Below are positions 6,761-13,253 of a stretch of DNA of 13,878 nucleotides, in pieces. The position numbers and the translations under genes are program-made. The notes under the pieces were generated by a model. The model saw nothing but the letters and a program-made list of their open reading frames with translations, did not search any database and was not told where the DNA came from. Position 1 is the stretch's first letter. Each line of letters starts with the position of its first letter. Location: assembly GCA_016463045.1 (NCBI GenBank), contig JAEMSB010000056.1:1-13878 (forward strand), given 5' to 3'. This DNA comes from Niveispirillum sp. (GTDB taxonomy: Bacteria; Pseudomonadota; Alphaproteobacteria; Azospirillales; Azospirillaceae).

Positions 6761-8212
6761 TTACTGCCCGGCGGCGGCGGAGAAGCCGTTGGCGCCGTCA
6801 AAGCTGTACAGGCTGGCCGTCTGCACCACATCCAGGCCGGCATCGGCGAAACTGCCCAGCAGGCTGATGATTGCAGCCGGGCTGACAGGAGCTTTGCCAT
6901 CGCCCAGCAGGCGCAGGCGCCAATGATCTGTGCAGAAGGTTTCCGGCGCCCCATCGGGCCAGACCTTCTGACCGCGATTGGAGATCATGGACAGCTTCAG
7001 ATCGCCGCCGATCAGGCCCGCCACACGCGCCGCCATGTCGTCGCCATTGCCGCCCTTATGGTCCAGGAACACGTCGACGCCGATCAGCTTCTTCTCCTGA
7101 CGCGCATAATCCTTCAGCGCGATACCGGCAAAGCTGGCCTTCTCGCCCACCTGATAGGAGGCGGGGATCAACTGGGTCGGGCGCTCACCCAGGCGGTCGA
7201 TCAGGTTCTGGGCGAAATCGCGGGTGCCCACGCGGGCCTTGGAGACGCCGCGTTTGAAGATATCGACAGTGTGGATGCCGTCTTCGATCATGCGCAGCCA
7301 GGCATTGTGGATCTTCTCCGCGGCCTCGGCCTGCCCGATATGGACCAGCATCATTACTGACGCCAGGATCAGGCCCGACGGATTGGCAATGTTCTTGCCG
7401 GCGATGGTGGGAGCGGAGCCGTGGATGGCCTCGAACATGGCGCACTGATCGCCGATGTTGGAGGAGCCGGCCAGACCGACCGAACCCGTGATCTGGGCCG
7501 CGATGTCGGAAATGATGTCGCCATAGAGGTTCAGCGTGACGATCACGTCGAACTGTTCGGGCGTGTCGGCCAGCCGGGCAGCACCGATATCGACGATCAT
7601 GCTTTCATGTTCGATATCGGGATATTCGGCGGCGATCTCATCAAAGACGCGATGGAACAGGCCATCGCTGATCTTCATGATGTTGTCCTTCACGAAGGCC
7701 GTCACCTTGCGGCGATGGTTCGCGCGGGCATATTCGAAGGCGTAGCGGATGATCTTTTCCGAACCGGGCCGGGTGATCAGCTTTACCGCCTGGGTCACTT
7801 CCTGCGTCTGGCGGTATTCGATACCGGCATACAGGTCTTCCTCATTCTCGCGCACGATGACCACGTCCATGGTCGGGTGCTTGGTCGAGACATAAGGATG
7901 GTAGGAGACGCAGGGGCGGATGTTGGCGTAAAGGCCAAGCGCGCCGCGGATCGTCACGTTCAGCGACTTGTACCCGCCCCCCTGCGGCGTGGTGATCGGG
8001 GCCTTCAGGAAGACCTTGGTGCGGCGCAGGCTGTCCCAGGCGCTGGGCTCCATGCCGTTCATGATGCCGCGCTTATAGACGCTTTCACCGATCTGGATTT
8101 CTTCGAAGGCCAGATTGGCACCCGATGCCTGCAGCACTTCCAGCGTGGCGTCCATGATCTCGGGGCCGATGCCATCGCCGCGCGCAATGGTAATGGGGGT
8201 AGGTTCGGTCAT
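6761..8212 (-). CDS. icd: Isocitrate dehydrogenase (Rickettsia/Thermus-type)
   Basis: This TCA-cycle enzyme oxidatively decarboxylates isocitrate to 2-oxoglutarate in the cytoplasm. It has 483 residues and belongs to the subgroup with a C-terminal extension (from about residue 345), annotated in databases as NADP-dependent. Substrate and metal residues are present: S83-L-N85, R89 and R99, R121, Y128 (general acid type), K175 in VKDN, and D231 and D235 in LYGDIISD. The cofactor loop is HGSAPTIAGKN (264-274). The Lys-Tyr pair that selects NADP in the E. coli enzyme is replaced by T269-I270, so the cofactor is uncertain. The ATG start has AAGGAAC about eight bases upstream. A hairpin with a short T-run follows the stop. 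The C-terminal extension resembles a small regulatory-type fold of unknown role. Confidence 0.95.
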   Translation of the reverse strand: MTEPTPITIARGDGIGPEIMDATLEVLQASGANLAFEEIQIGESVYKRGIMNGMEPSAWDSLRRTKVFLKAPITTPQGGGYKSLNVTIRGALGLYANIRPCVSYHPYVSTKHPTMDVVIVRENEEDLYAGIEYRQTQEVTQAVKLITRPGSEKIIRYAFEYARANHRRKVTAFVKDNIMKISDGLFHRVFDEIAAEYPDIEHESMIVDIGAARLADTPEQFDVIVTLNLYGDIISDIAAQITGSVGLAGSSNIGDQCAMFEAIHGSAPTIAGKNIANPSGLILASVMMLVHIGQAEAAEKIHNAWLRMIEDGIHTVDIFKRGVSKARVGTRDFAQNLIDRLGERPTQLIPASYQVGEKASFAGIALKDYARQEKKLIGVDVFLDHKGGNGDDMAARVAGLIGGDLKLSMISNRGQKVWPDGAPETFCTDHWRLRLLGDGKAPVSPAAIISLLGSFADAGLDVVQTASLYSFDGANGFSAAAGQ

Positions 8213-8424
8213 GTGATGTTCCTTTTCGTCAATGCCCGTCCCCTTCAGCGGGGTTTGCCGGGCTTGGCGGAGGGGAAGTTAATCCCGTTACCGTTTGCGC
8301 ACAATCGCACCGAAGGTCGGGGCGGCCCTGACCCGGCGGCACAAGTCACGGATCACAAAGAACTTTTGTGTCGAAACCACGCAGGTCCCCGATATTTTTC
8401 GTGACAAGGCGACGAACCGGCCCT

Positions 8425-8594
8425 TTGAAACATTATGCACCATCCCATCGGCGCGTGTTTCACAGGGTGGGCCGACCCGCCCTGTGAAACCCTGTGCAAC
8501 ATCCATGTCGGCGATGTTACGTGGCGTGTGCCCCACTCACCGACATATGGGAAACCCTACGCAACACGGTTTGCCCGCGTGTTTCACAGCGGAT
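8425..8594. repeat. Three imperfect direct repeats with GAAAC and GTTTCAC ends
   Basis: GAAAC starts at 8427, 8486 and 8551, each followed by a similar run: ATTATGCACCA, CCCTGTGCAACA and CCCTACGCAACA. In the first and third copies CGCGTGTTTCACAG begins exactly 25 bases after the start of GAAAC (8452 and 8576). The middle copy has a degraded CGATGTTACGTGG at about the same offset. Each full copy is therefore itself an inverted repeat (GAAAC...GTTTC). Spacing between copies is 59 and 65 bp. Confidence 0.65.
8457..8490. repeat. 34-bp interrupted palindrome in the icd upstream region
   Basis: Arms GTTTCACAGGG (8457-8467) and CCCTGTGAAAC (8480-8490) match over all 11 bases. The 12-base centre itself contains GGG and CCC that can extend the stem. 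It joins the end of repeat copy one to the start of copy two. No T-run follows on either strand, so it is not a simple terminator. Confidence 0.7.
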
Positions 8595-8621
8595 GCAGAT
8601 AGGGTGGAGCGGCAATCAGCC

Positions 8622-8651
8622 TAACAAAGAACTCATGCCGGCGGCAGAGTT
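8622..8651 (-). terminator. Weak terminator-like hairpin after the VWA gene
   Basis: AACTC (8630-8634) and GAGTT (8647-8651) can pair around TGCCG/CGGCA. On the minus strand the hairpin is followed by CTTTGTT, three bases after the VWA stop codon. The stem is imperfect and the T-run is interrupted. Confidence 0.3.
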
Positions 8652-8653
8652 GA

Positions 8654-9844
8654 TCAGCGCATCAGTTCCCGCATGCCCGCGTCCAACCCGGCCAAGGTCA
8701 GCGGGTACATGCGGCCCTCCATGATCTTCTGGAAAATCCCGATCGACTGCGTATAGGTCCAGTAGCGCTCATCTGACGGGTTCAGCCAGATTGAATGCGG
8801 GTATTTGTCCAGCAGGCGGCGCATCCAGACAATGCCCGCCTCCTCGTTGAAATGCTCCACCGAGCCGCCGGGCTGTGTAATTTCATAAGGGCTCATCGAC
8901 GCATCGCCGACAAAGACCAGCTTATAGTCGGGACCATAGGTATTGATCACGTCGAACGTGGAAAGCCTCTCCACATGCCGACGCTTATTGTCCTTCCACA
9001 CGCCCTCATAGACGCAATTATGGAAGTAATAATATTCCAGATGCTTGAACTCGCCACGCGCGGCGCTGAACAATTCCTCGCACAGGCGGATATGGTCGTC
9101 CATCGACCCGCCAATATCCAGGAAAAGCAGCACCTTCACGGCATTATGCCGTTCCGGCACCATCTTGATGTCCAGCCAGCCGGCATTGCGGGCGGTTGAA
9201 CTGATCGTGTCGGGAAGGTCCAGCACATCGGCGGCGCCCTGGCGCGCGAATTTGCGCAGACGGCGGAGTGCCACCTTGATGTTGCGGGTACCCAGTTCCA
9301 CGCTGTCATCCAGATTGCGGAATTCCCGCTTGTCCCAGACCTTCACGGCGCGGCGGTGGCGGCTGCCATCCTGGCCGATGCGCACACCCTCGGGATTGTA
9401 GCCATAGGCGCCGAACGGGCTGGTTCCTGCCGTGCCGATCCATTTACTACCGCCCTGATGCCGGTCCTTCTGTTCGGCTAGACGCTGAGCCAGTGTCTCC
9501 ATCAGCTTATCCCAGCCGCCCAGCGCCTCGATCTGCGCCTTCTCCTCGTCGGTCAGGAATTTCTCAGCCAGTTTGCGCAGCCATTCCTCGGGAATGCGGG
9601 CCGTCAGCTCCTCAGCGCCGATGGCAGAGGAACCTTCCAAGCCTTTGAAAACAGTTGAAAACACCCGGTCAAACTTATCCAGGTTGCGCTCATCCTTCAC
9701 CAGGATGGCGCGCGACAGGTAATAGAAATCCTCCACCGCATAGCCCGCGATGCCGGCCTGCATCGCCTCCATCAGCGCCAGATATTCCTTCAGGCTGACA
9801 GGCACGCCGGCCTTGCGCAGGTCATAGAAGAAGCCGGTGAACAT
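8654..9844 (-). CDS. VWA domain-containing CoxE-like protein
   Basis: This 396-residue soluble protein has a C-terminal von Willebrand factor A domain of the CoxE-like family. Members usually work with a MoxR-type AAA+ ATPase in assembling or maturing metal-dependent enzymes or complexes. The helical N-terminal part (1-130) starts FFYDLRKAGVPVSLKEYL. The family segment GTSPFGAYGYNPEG lies at 140-153. The metal-ion-dependent adhesion site is D243-I-G245-G-S247, with a second aspartate in FVGDAS at about 314. The first serine of the usual DxSxS is a glycine here, which I recall as common in this subgroup. No MoxR ATPase is adjacent; the gene upstream on the same strand, 55 bp away, is an adenylate cyclase. 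No strong Shine-Dalgarno sequence precedes the ATG. Family is confident, target unknown. Confidence 0.92.
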   Translation of the reverse strand: MFTGFFYDLRKAGVPVSLKEYLALMEAMQAGIAGYAVEDFYYLSRAILVKDERNLDKFDRVFSTVFKGLEGSSAIGAEELTARIPEEWLRKLAEKFLTDEEKAQIEALGGWDKLMETLAQRLAEQKDRHQGGSKWIGTAGTSPFGAYGYNPEGVRIGQDGSRHRRAVKVWDKREFRNLDDSVELGTRNIKVALRRLRKFARQGAADVLDLPDTISSTARNAGWLDIKMVPERHNAVKVLLFLDIGGSMDDHIRLCEELFSAARGEFKHLEYYYFHNCVYEGVWKDNKRRHVERLSTFDVINTYGPDYKLVFVGDASMSPYEITQPGGSVEHFNEEAGIVWMRRLLDKYPHSIWLNPSDERYWTYTQSIGIFQKIMEGRMYPLTLAGLDAGMRELMR

Positions 9845-9899
9845 GGGTTTTCACGCACTTATGGAAGGGCAGAGAGGGTGCAGGATAGCAGGCCCCGGC

Positions 9900-11273
9900 T
9901 CAGGCCGCGACATCATCGCGCAAGACCAGGGGCCGGTACCACAGGGCGATGGCGCCATCGCGCCCGCGCAGGGGCATTTCCTCCACCCGGCGATATCCCG
10001 CCAGCGCCGCCTCACCATCGGTGACCAGGGCCGCACCCGCCACCTCATCGGAAATGACGATGCCGGCTTCCAACTCGCGCGTCAGATGCGTCAGGCGGCT
10101 GGCGACATTCACCGTGTCACCGATCACCGTGAATTCCAGCCGCTGGTCCGACCCGATATCGCCAGCCACCACGGCCCCGTAATGCACACCGATGCCAAGC
10201 CCGACCGACGGCAGGCCATGGGCTGCACGTTCGCGGTTCCAGCCATGGATGGCATCCTGCATGTCATGGGCACAGGCAAGGGCCGCCGCCGGGTCCCGGC
10301 CACTGGGGGCCAGCAGGCCGAAAGTGGCCATCACGCAGTCGCCGATATATTTATCGACCGTGCCGCCATGGGTGAAGACAGCCTGTTCCATGCGGATGCG
10401 GAACTGGCGCAACAGGTCGATGATCTCCGAAGCCGGCGCATTCTCGCACAGCCGGGTGAAACCTGTCAGATCGGCAAACAGGACACAGACGACGCGCGTA
10501 TTGGGTTGAGATAGGGGGCTGTCGCTGGCCGCCAGCCGTTCCACCATGTCGGGCGAGAAGTACCGGGCCAGGTTTGCCCGCTCACACTCCGTCGCGGCCT
10601 GACTGACCAGCAGCATCTTGGACCGCCGTACCGCCGCCGCCAGGGTCAGGGCAACCAGCATCAAGATCAGCACCTGGCTGAGCCAGCCGGGCAGGTCGAT
10701 ATAGTAGGGGTCCAGCATGACCTCGAAAATCTCGTTCAGGCTGGTGCTGTGAAAGGGCCAGTCCATCGGCATGGTGAAGGATCGCGGCTCTCGCAGGGCG
10801 TGGACGACCACCGCCGACCAGGACAGGACGGCGGTCAACCCACTCCACACCACCAGTGCCGGTCGCTGCAACGTGGCGGAACTGACCACCATCAGGAAGA
10901 AGACCGCGAACCAGACGCTGCGCGTAGTAAGGGCGGCCGGCATCACCTCCCCGCTGAAAACCACAGGCACTGTCATCACAGCCGCAATTGCCGCGTGATC
11001 GAAGGCGACCGACGCGAACAGGTGCCATGGCCGGAACAGCTTTGTCCGGTGCAGCGCCCACAAACCCATGCCGTTGCAGGCCAGAATGGCGATGCAGATA
11101 TAACCCGCAATGTTGCCGACCGATTGGTCCAGGGCGGTGATCCAACTCAAGATCGCGCCCAACCCGATCAGCCGCGCCCAGGTGGCCATCTCGATGCTGC
11201 GCGCCTGTTCGCGCGCGAACACGGCCTTCAGCCGCGCCTCCGCCCCCAGATTGCGATCCGACAGGTTGCTCAT
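9900..11273 (-). CDS. Membrane-bound class III adenylate/guanylate cyclase
   Basis: This 457-residue protein has an N-terminal membrane region of about six helices (roughly residues 33-50, 55-73, 88-107, 118-132, 138-155, 197-215). A class III nucleotide cyclase domain (about 258-430) follows. Both metal-binding aspartates are present (D268 in FADLTGFT and D312 in YIGDCVM). So are the purine-selecting lysine K308 (TVDKYIGD) and the transition-state N389 and R393 in GDTVNVASRL, so the enzyme should be active and cAMP is the likelier product. ATG 11273 is preferred because GGGAAGGG precedes it; a GTG at 11288 adds five residues. The sensory input of the membrane region is unknown. It lies 55 bp upstream of the VWA gene, so the two are probably co-transcribed. 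Confidence 0.93.
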   Translation of the reverse strand: MSNLSDRNLGAEARLKAVFAREQARSIEMATWARLIGLGAILSWITALDQSVGNIAGYICIAILACNGMGLWALHRTKLFRPWHLFASVAFDHAAIAAVMTVPVVFSGEVMPAALTTRSVWFAVFFLMVVSSATLQRPALVVWSGLTAVLSWSAVVVHALREPRSFTMPMDWPFHSTSLNEIFEVMLDPYYIDLPGWLSQVLILMLVALTLAAAVRRSKMLLVSQAATECERANLARYFSPDMVERLAASDSPLSQPNTRVVCVLFADLTGFTRLCENAPASEIIDLLRQFRIRMEQAVFTHGGTVDKYIGDCVMATFGLLAPSGRDPAAALACAHDMQDAIHGWNRERAAHGLPSVGLGIGVHYGAVVAGDIGSDQRLEFTVIGDTVNVASRLTHLTRELEAGIVISDEVAGAALVTDGEAALAGYRRVEEMPLRGRDGAIALWYRPLVLRDDVAA

Positions 11274-11474
11274 GCCACCCTTCCCCACCGCCTTTGCCGA
11301 CGGTGCCGTCCCCTGTTTACCAAGTTAACGCGACAATAGGTCTTTATGACAGGGCCAAGCATCAACCCACCCCAGCCGATCCCGCAAGCCGGGCGACGAT
11401 GAACGGCAATCATGGAGGGTTGATGGCGAGGTTGTGGTTTTCCACATCCTTTGTTTTCGACCCCGCCCGCAGTT

Positions 11475-11523
11475 CATTGCATTTTGCATGTGATATAGCA
11501 GTATTTGAATTATGCAATGCATG
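11475..11523. promoter_or_regulatory. TTGCAT inverted-repeat cluster, candidate activator site
   Basis: CATTGCAT (11475-11482) is mirrored by ATGCAATG (11512-11519), with further TTGCATG (11484-11490) and AATGCATG (11516-11523) copies. The cluster lies about 90-135 bp upstream of the transcription start predicted from the sigma54 element, a usual distance for enhancer-binding proteins. The binding protein is not identified. Confidence 0.35.
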
Positions 11524-11539
11524 ATGAAATTATTTTCTC

Positions 11540-11560
11540 GCTGAAACAGTCATTTTCAGC
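11540..11560. promoter_or_regulatory. 21-bp dyad upstream of the sigma54-like promoter
   Basis: Arms GCTGAAA (11540-11546) and TTTCAGC (11554-11560) are perfect over seven bases with a seven-base centre. It is centred about 59 bp upstream of the predicted start, between the TTGCAT cluster and the promoter. It could be a regulator or bending-protein site. Confidence 0.4.
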
Positions 11561-11582
11561 CAGAAATCCCGCCATATACGAT

Positions 11583-11598
11583 TGGCATACCCCGTGCA
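11583..11598 (+). promoter_or_regulatory. Candidate sigma54 (-24/-12) promoter
   Basis: TTGGCA at about -24 and GTGCA at about -12 place GG (11584-11585) and GC (11596-11597) with exactly ten bases between them, as sigma54 requires. The fit to TTGGCAC-N5-TTGCA is good apart from the -12 T and the base after GGCA. The predicted start near 11609 gives a 50-base leader to the ATG at 11660. No competing sigma70 promoter was seen. Confidence 0.5.
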
Positions 11599-11659
11599 GC
11601 AGGAGTGATCAGAAAGGCAAACGCCTTCCCGCCATAAAAGAACCGACGGAGCCGACATC

Positions 11660-12121
11660 ATGACCAAGTTCTTCGCCAAGAGCGCCGCCGCCGCTGCCAT
11701 CGCTGTTGCTTTCGCGGCCCCGGCCATGGCCCAGAACGCGTCGGGCACGATTGCGCTGAAGGGCAATGTCGCTCTGTCCTGCACCATCGCCGTCCAGGAC
11801 CTGAACCAGTCGCTGGCGCTCAAGGCCGGCGAAACCGCCAAGACGGTCGGTTCGGTCACCGAGACCTGCAATTCCGGTTCCGGCTACAAGATCACGCTCG
11901 CCTCGGCCAATGCCGGCAAGCTGAAGTCCGGTAACTTCACCATCGATTACTCGGTCAATTATGACGGCCAGGGTGGTGCGCTGACCAGCCAGATGGTCGT
12001 TGACCGCGCCACCGCGCAGTTCGGCAAGAAGTCCGACCTGAAGGTCACCATCGCCGCTTCCGACCAGTATATCGCTGGTGACTATGCCGACACGGTCACC
12101 GTGACCATCGCGGCCAAGTAA
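11660..12121 (+). CDS. Secreted spore coat U/Csu fimbrial-like protein, copy 1
   Basis: This 153-residue exported protein has a clear Sec signal peptide: charged start MTKFFAK, hydrophobic core, and cleavage after PAMA (residue 24). The mature part is beta-rich and low in bulky residues. It has two cysteines (C41, C70) placed as in spore coat protein U/Csu-type subunits, where they form a disulfide. It ends GDYADTVTVTIAA, like the last strand of that family. The family link comes from pattern, not a search, and is moderate. No chaperone or usher gene is adjacent, which is unusual for chaperone-usher subunits. GGAG at 11648-11651 supports the start. A sigma54-like promoter lies 50-77 bp upstream and a strong terminator follows the stop. 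Confidence 0.8.
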   Translation: MTKFFAKSAAAAAIAVAFAAPAMAQNASGTIALKGNVALSCTIAVQDLNQSLALKAGETAKTVGSVTETCNSGSGYKITLASANAGKLKSGNFTIDYSVNYDGQGGALTSQMVVDRATAQFGKKSDLKVTIAASDQYIAGDYADTVTVTIAAK

Positions 12122-12132
12122 GTTTGCCGACC

Positions 12133-12161
12133 AAACCCCGCCCGAAACCGGGCGGGGTTTT
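12133..12161 (+). terminator. Intrinsic terminator between the two paralogues
   Basis: A perfect 12-bp stem (arm AAACCCCGCCCG at 12133-12144 with 12149-12160) has a loop AAAC and ends in TTTT. It lies 11 bp after the stop of copy 1 and 25 bp before the start of copy 2. It should sharply reduce transcription into copy 2. Confidence 0.92.
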
Positions 12162-12186
12162 CCATATCCGGACAAAGAGGTGCAGA

Positions 12187-12651
12187 ATGCGCCGTGTACT
12201 GGTCCGGGCCGTTCTGGCCCTGCTTCTCTCATCAACCGCCCTGATGCCCGCCGCCATGGCGCAGAGCACGGGTGGCAATTTGTCATTGCGGGGCAACATG
12301 CCCATGTCCTGCGCCATCAGCGTGCAGGACAATAACGTCATCTGGAACCTGACCAGCGGCGAAGGGTCGAAGACGGTCGGGTCGGTGACGGAGAGTTGCA
12401 ATGCCGGCAATGGCTATTCCATCAGCCTGGCCTCGGCCAATGGCGGCAAGATGAAAAGCGGCGTCAATGAGATCGCCTACTCCGTCGATTACGACAGCAA
12501 CGCCGGCAACCTGACCAGCCAGATGGTCGTCCAGCGTGCGACGGCCCAGTTTGGCAAAACGTCCGATCTGAAGGTGACGGTGCCAATTTCCAATCAGCAT
12601 GTGGCCGGCGACTATGCCGACACGATCACAGTGACCATCGCCGCCCGGTGA
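12187..12651 (+). CDS. Secreted spore coat U/Csu fimbrial-like protein, copy 2
   Basis: This 154-residue paralogue of the preceding gene is about 60% identical over the mature part by eye. The signal peptide runs MRRVLVRAV, a leucine-rich core, then AAMA with cleavage after residue 25. Cysteines C42 and C71 match copy 1. The blocks KTVGSVTE, LTSQMVV, RATAQFGK and GDYADT are shared. AGAGG at 12176-12180 sets the ATG at 12187; the frame is open upstream to 12124, but that extension crosses the terminator and would bury the signal peptide. Only 25 bp separate the terminator from this start, so expression probably depends on read-through from copy 1, which would make this the minor product. The stop is 7 bp from the convergent Mth938 gene. 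Confidence 0.78.
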   Translation: MRRVLVRAVLALLLSSTALMPAAMAQSTGGNLSLRGNMPMSCAISVQDNNVIWNLTSGEGSKTVGSVTESCNAGNGYSISLASANGGKMKSGVNEIAYSVDYDSNAGNLTSQMVVQRATAQFGKTSDLKVTVPISNQHVAGDYADTITVTIAAR

Positions 12652-12658
12652 GGCTGGA

Positions 12659-13036
12659 TCAGACCGTCAGCAAGGCGGCGGCCACGCGCCGCCCCTCGGC
12701 CAGCAGCACATTATAAGTGCGGCAAGCGGCGGGACTGTCCATGACATCAACGACCAGACCCTTCTCCCGCAGCGCCTTGCGCAGCGTCGAAGGTAGCAAT
12801 TCCATGCGTGCGCCGGAGCCCAGAAGCAGCACATCCGGCTTTGGATCGGCGGCAAGCACAGCGGCAAAATGATCGACGGTCAGATCAGCGAAGCCCGGTA
12901 CATCCCATGCAATGGAACGATCGGGGAAAACGATCACAGCCCCCTCATGCACCACGTTGGACACCCGGAAACGACCAGGGCCATAGGTGTCAATGACCTG
13001 ACGGTCTGCGGGGATGATGGGAGTGATATCGACCAT
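12659..13036 (-). CDS. Mth938-like domain-containing protein (DUF498)
   Basis: This 125-residue protein has an Mth938-like fold, related to human NDUFAF3, a complex I assembly factor; in bacteria the role is unsettled. Seen in the chain are the early GRFRVSN strand, the DVLLLGSGAR nucleotide-binding-like turn (about 68-77), and the C-terminal MDSPAACRTYNVLLAEGR segment typical of the family. In many Alphaproteobacteria this gene follows secDF, but here it lies downstream of a tRNA-Asn gene. It begins 45 bp after the tRNA 3' end on the same strand, so it may share that transcript; a 7-bp hairpin (13055-13061 with 13065-13071) lies between. The length is complete for the family. No clear Shine-Dalgarno sequence. 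Confidence 0.9.
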   Translation of the reverse strand: MVDITPIIPADRQVIDTYGPGRFRVSNVVHEGAVIVFPDRSIAWDVPGFADLTVDHFAAVLAADPKPDVLLLGSGARMELLPSTLRKALREKGLVVDVMDSPAACRTYNVLLAEGRRVAAALLTV

Positions 13037-13080
13037 GTCGGGGATATTCCGATGGGCCCGTCTGACGGGCCAGGTTGAAA

Positions 13081-13155
13081 TGGCTCCCAGGGAGGGATTC
13101 GAACCCCCGACCGGGCGGTTAACAGCCGCCTGCTCTACCTCTGAGCTACCTGGGA
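13081..13155 (-). tRNA. tRNA-Asn (GTT), downstream copy
   Basis: This 75-nt tRNA has its CCA encoded. The acceptor stem is TCCCAGG with CCTGGGA, the D arm is GCTC/GAGC, and the anticodon stem is GGCGG/CCGCC around loop CTGTTAA. The T loop is TTCGAAT and the discriminator base is G. The anticodon GTT (13123-13121) reads asparagine codons AAC and AAT. The sequence is identical to the second copy 98 bp away. Confidence 0.97.
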
Positions 13156-13206
13156 TCAGGCCATTTCCAACACTGGAACTACTATGATACGCGTGCCAAT
13201 CGCACC

Positions 13207-13248
13207 CCTGAATGAACAGGGCCGGACGCTTTTGGGCATCCGGCCCTG
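13207..13248 (-). terminator. Terminator-like hairpin between the two tRNA-Asn genes
   Basis: A 10-bp stem, CAGGGCCGGA (13217-13226) with TCCGGCCCTG (13239-13248), has a 12-base loop and lies just after the 3' end of the upstream tRNA copy. On the minus strand it is followed by TTCATTC, a poor T-run. It may be a terminator or a processing signal. Confidence 0.45.
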
Positions 13249-13253
13249 CCGAT

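Larger units (their letters stand above)
8213..8653. other. Gene-free region upstream of icd with repeats
   Basis: No convincing coding region is seen in these 441 bp. The part next to icd carries its ribosome-binding site. A small dyad, CACAAA (8354-8359) with TTTGTG (8365-8370), lies further up. Positions 8425-8594 hold three imperfect copies of a repeat and a long palindrome. The far end holds a weak hairpin after the VWA gene. No clear sigma70 promoter for icd was found by eye. Confidence 0.7.
11274..11659. other. Gene-free regulatory region between cyclase and secreted-protein genes
   Basis: This 386-bp stretch separates the divergent cyclase and secreted-protein genes and holds no convincing gene. 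It contains a long-range inverted repeat (CATCAACCC 11360-11368 with GGGTTGATG 11417-11425) and a small hairpin TGTGG-TTTT-CCACA (11433-11446) followed by T-rich sequence. An AT-rich block with TTGCAT dyads (11475-11523), a 21-bp dyad (11540-11560) and a sigma54-like promoter (11583-11598) follow. The AT-rich block stands out from the GC-rich surroundings. Confidence 0.65.

Noticed and set aside
7421..8404. A 327-residue open frame on the plus strand opposite icd.
   Set aside because: It mirrors icd codon structure, shows no recognisable domain, and runs through the icd start into the non-coding region.
8457..8490. Possible parS centromere site because of the TGTTTCAC and GTGAAAC half-sites.
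   Set aside because: parS needs the halves joined as TTTCAC-GTGAAA in one 16-bp palindrome; here 18 bases separate TTTCAC and GTGAAA, and no parA or parB gene is near.
8425..8595. Possible replication origin, from a DnaA-box-like TTATGCACC.
   Set aside because: Only one poor match is present, with no AT-rich unwinding region and no origin-associated genes.
8425..8595. CRISPR array.
   Set aside because: Only three degenerate copies with unequal spacing and partly conserved spacers; no cas genes.
12124..12186. A longer N terminus for the second secreted protein starting at 12124.
   Set aside because: It would translate the terminator hairpin and place 21 residues before a clean signal peptide; AGAGG sits correctly for ATG 12187.
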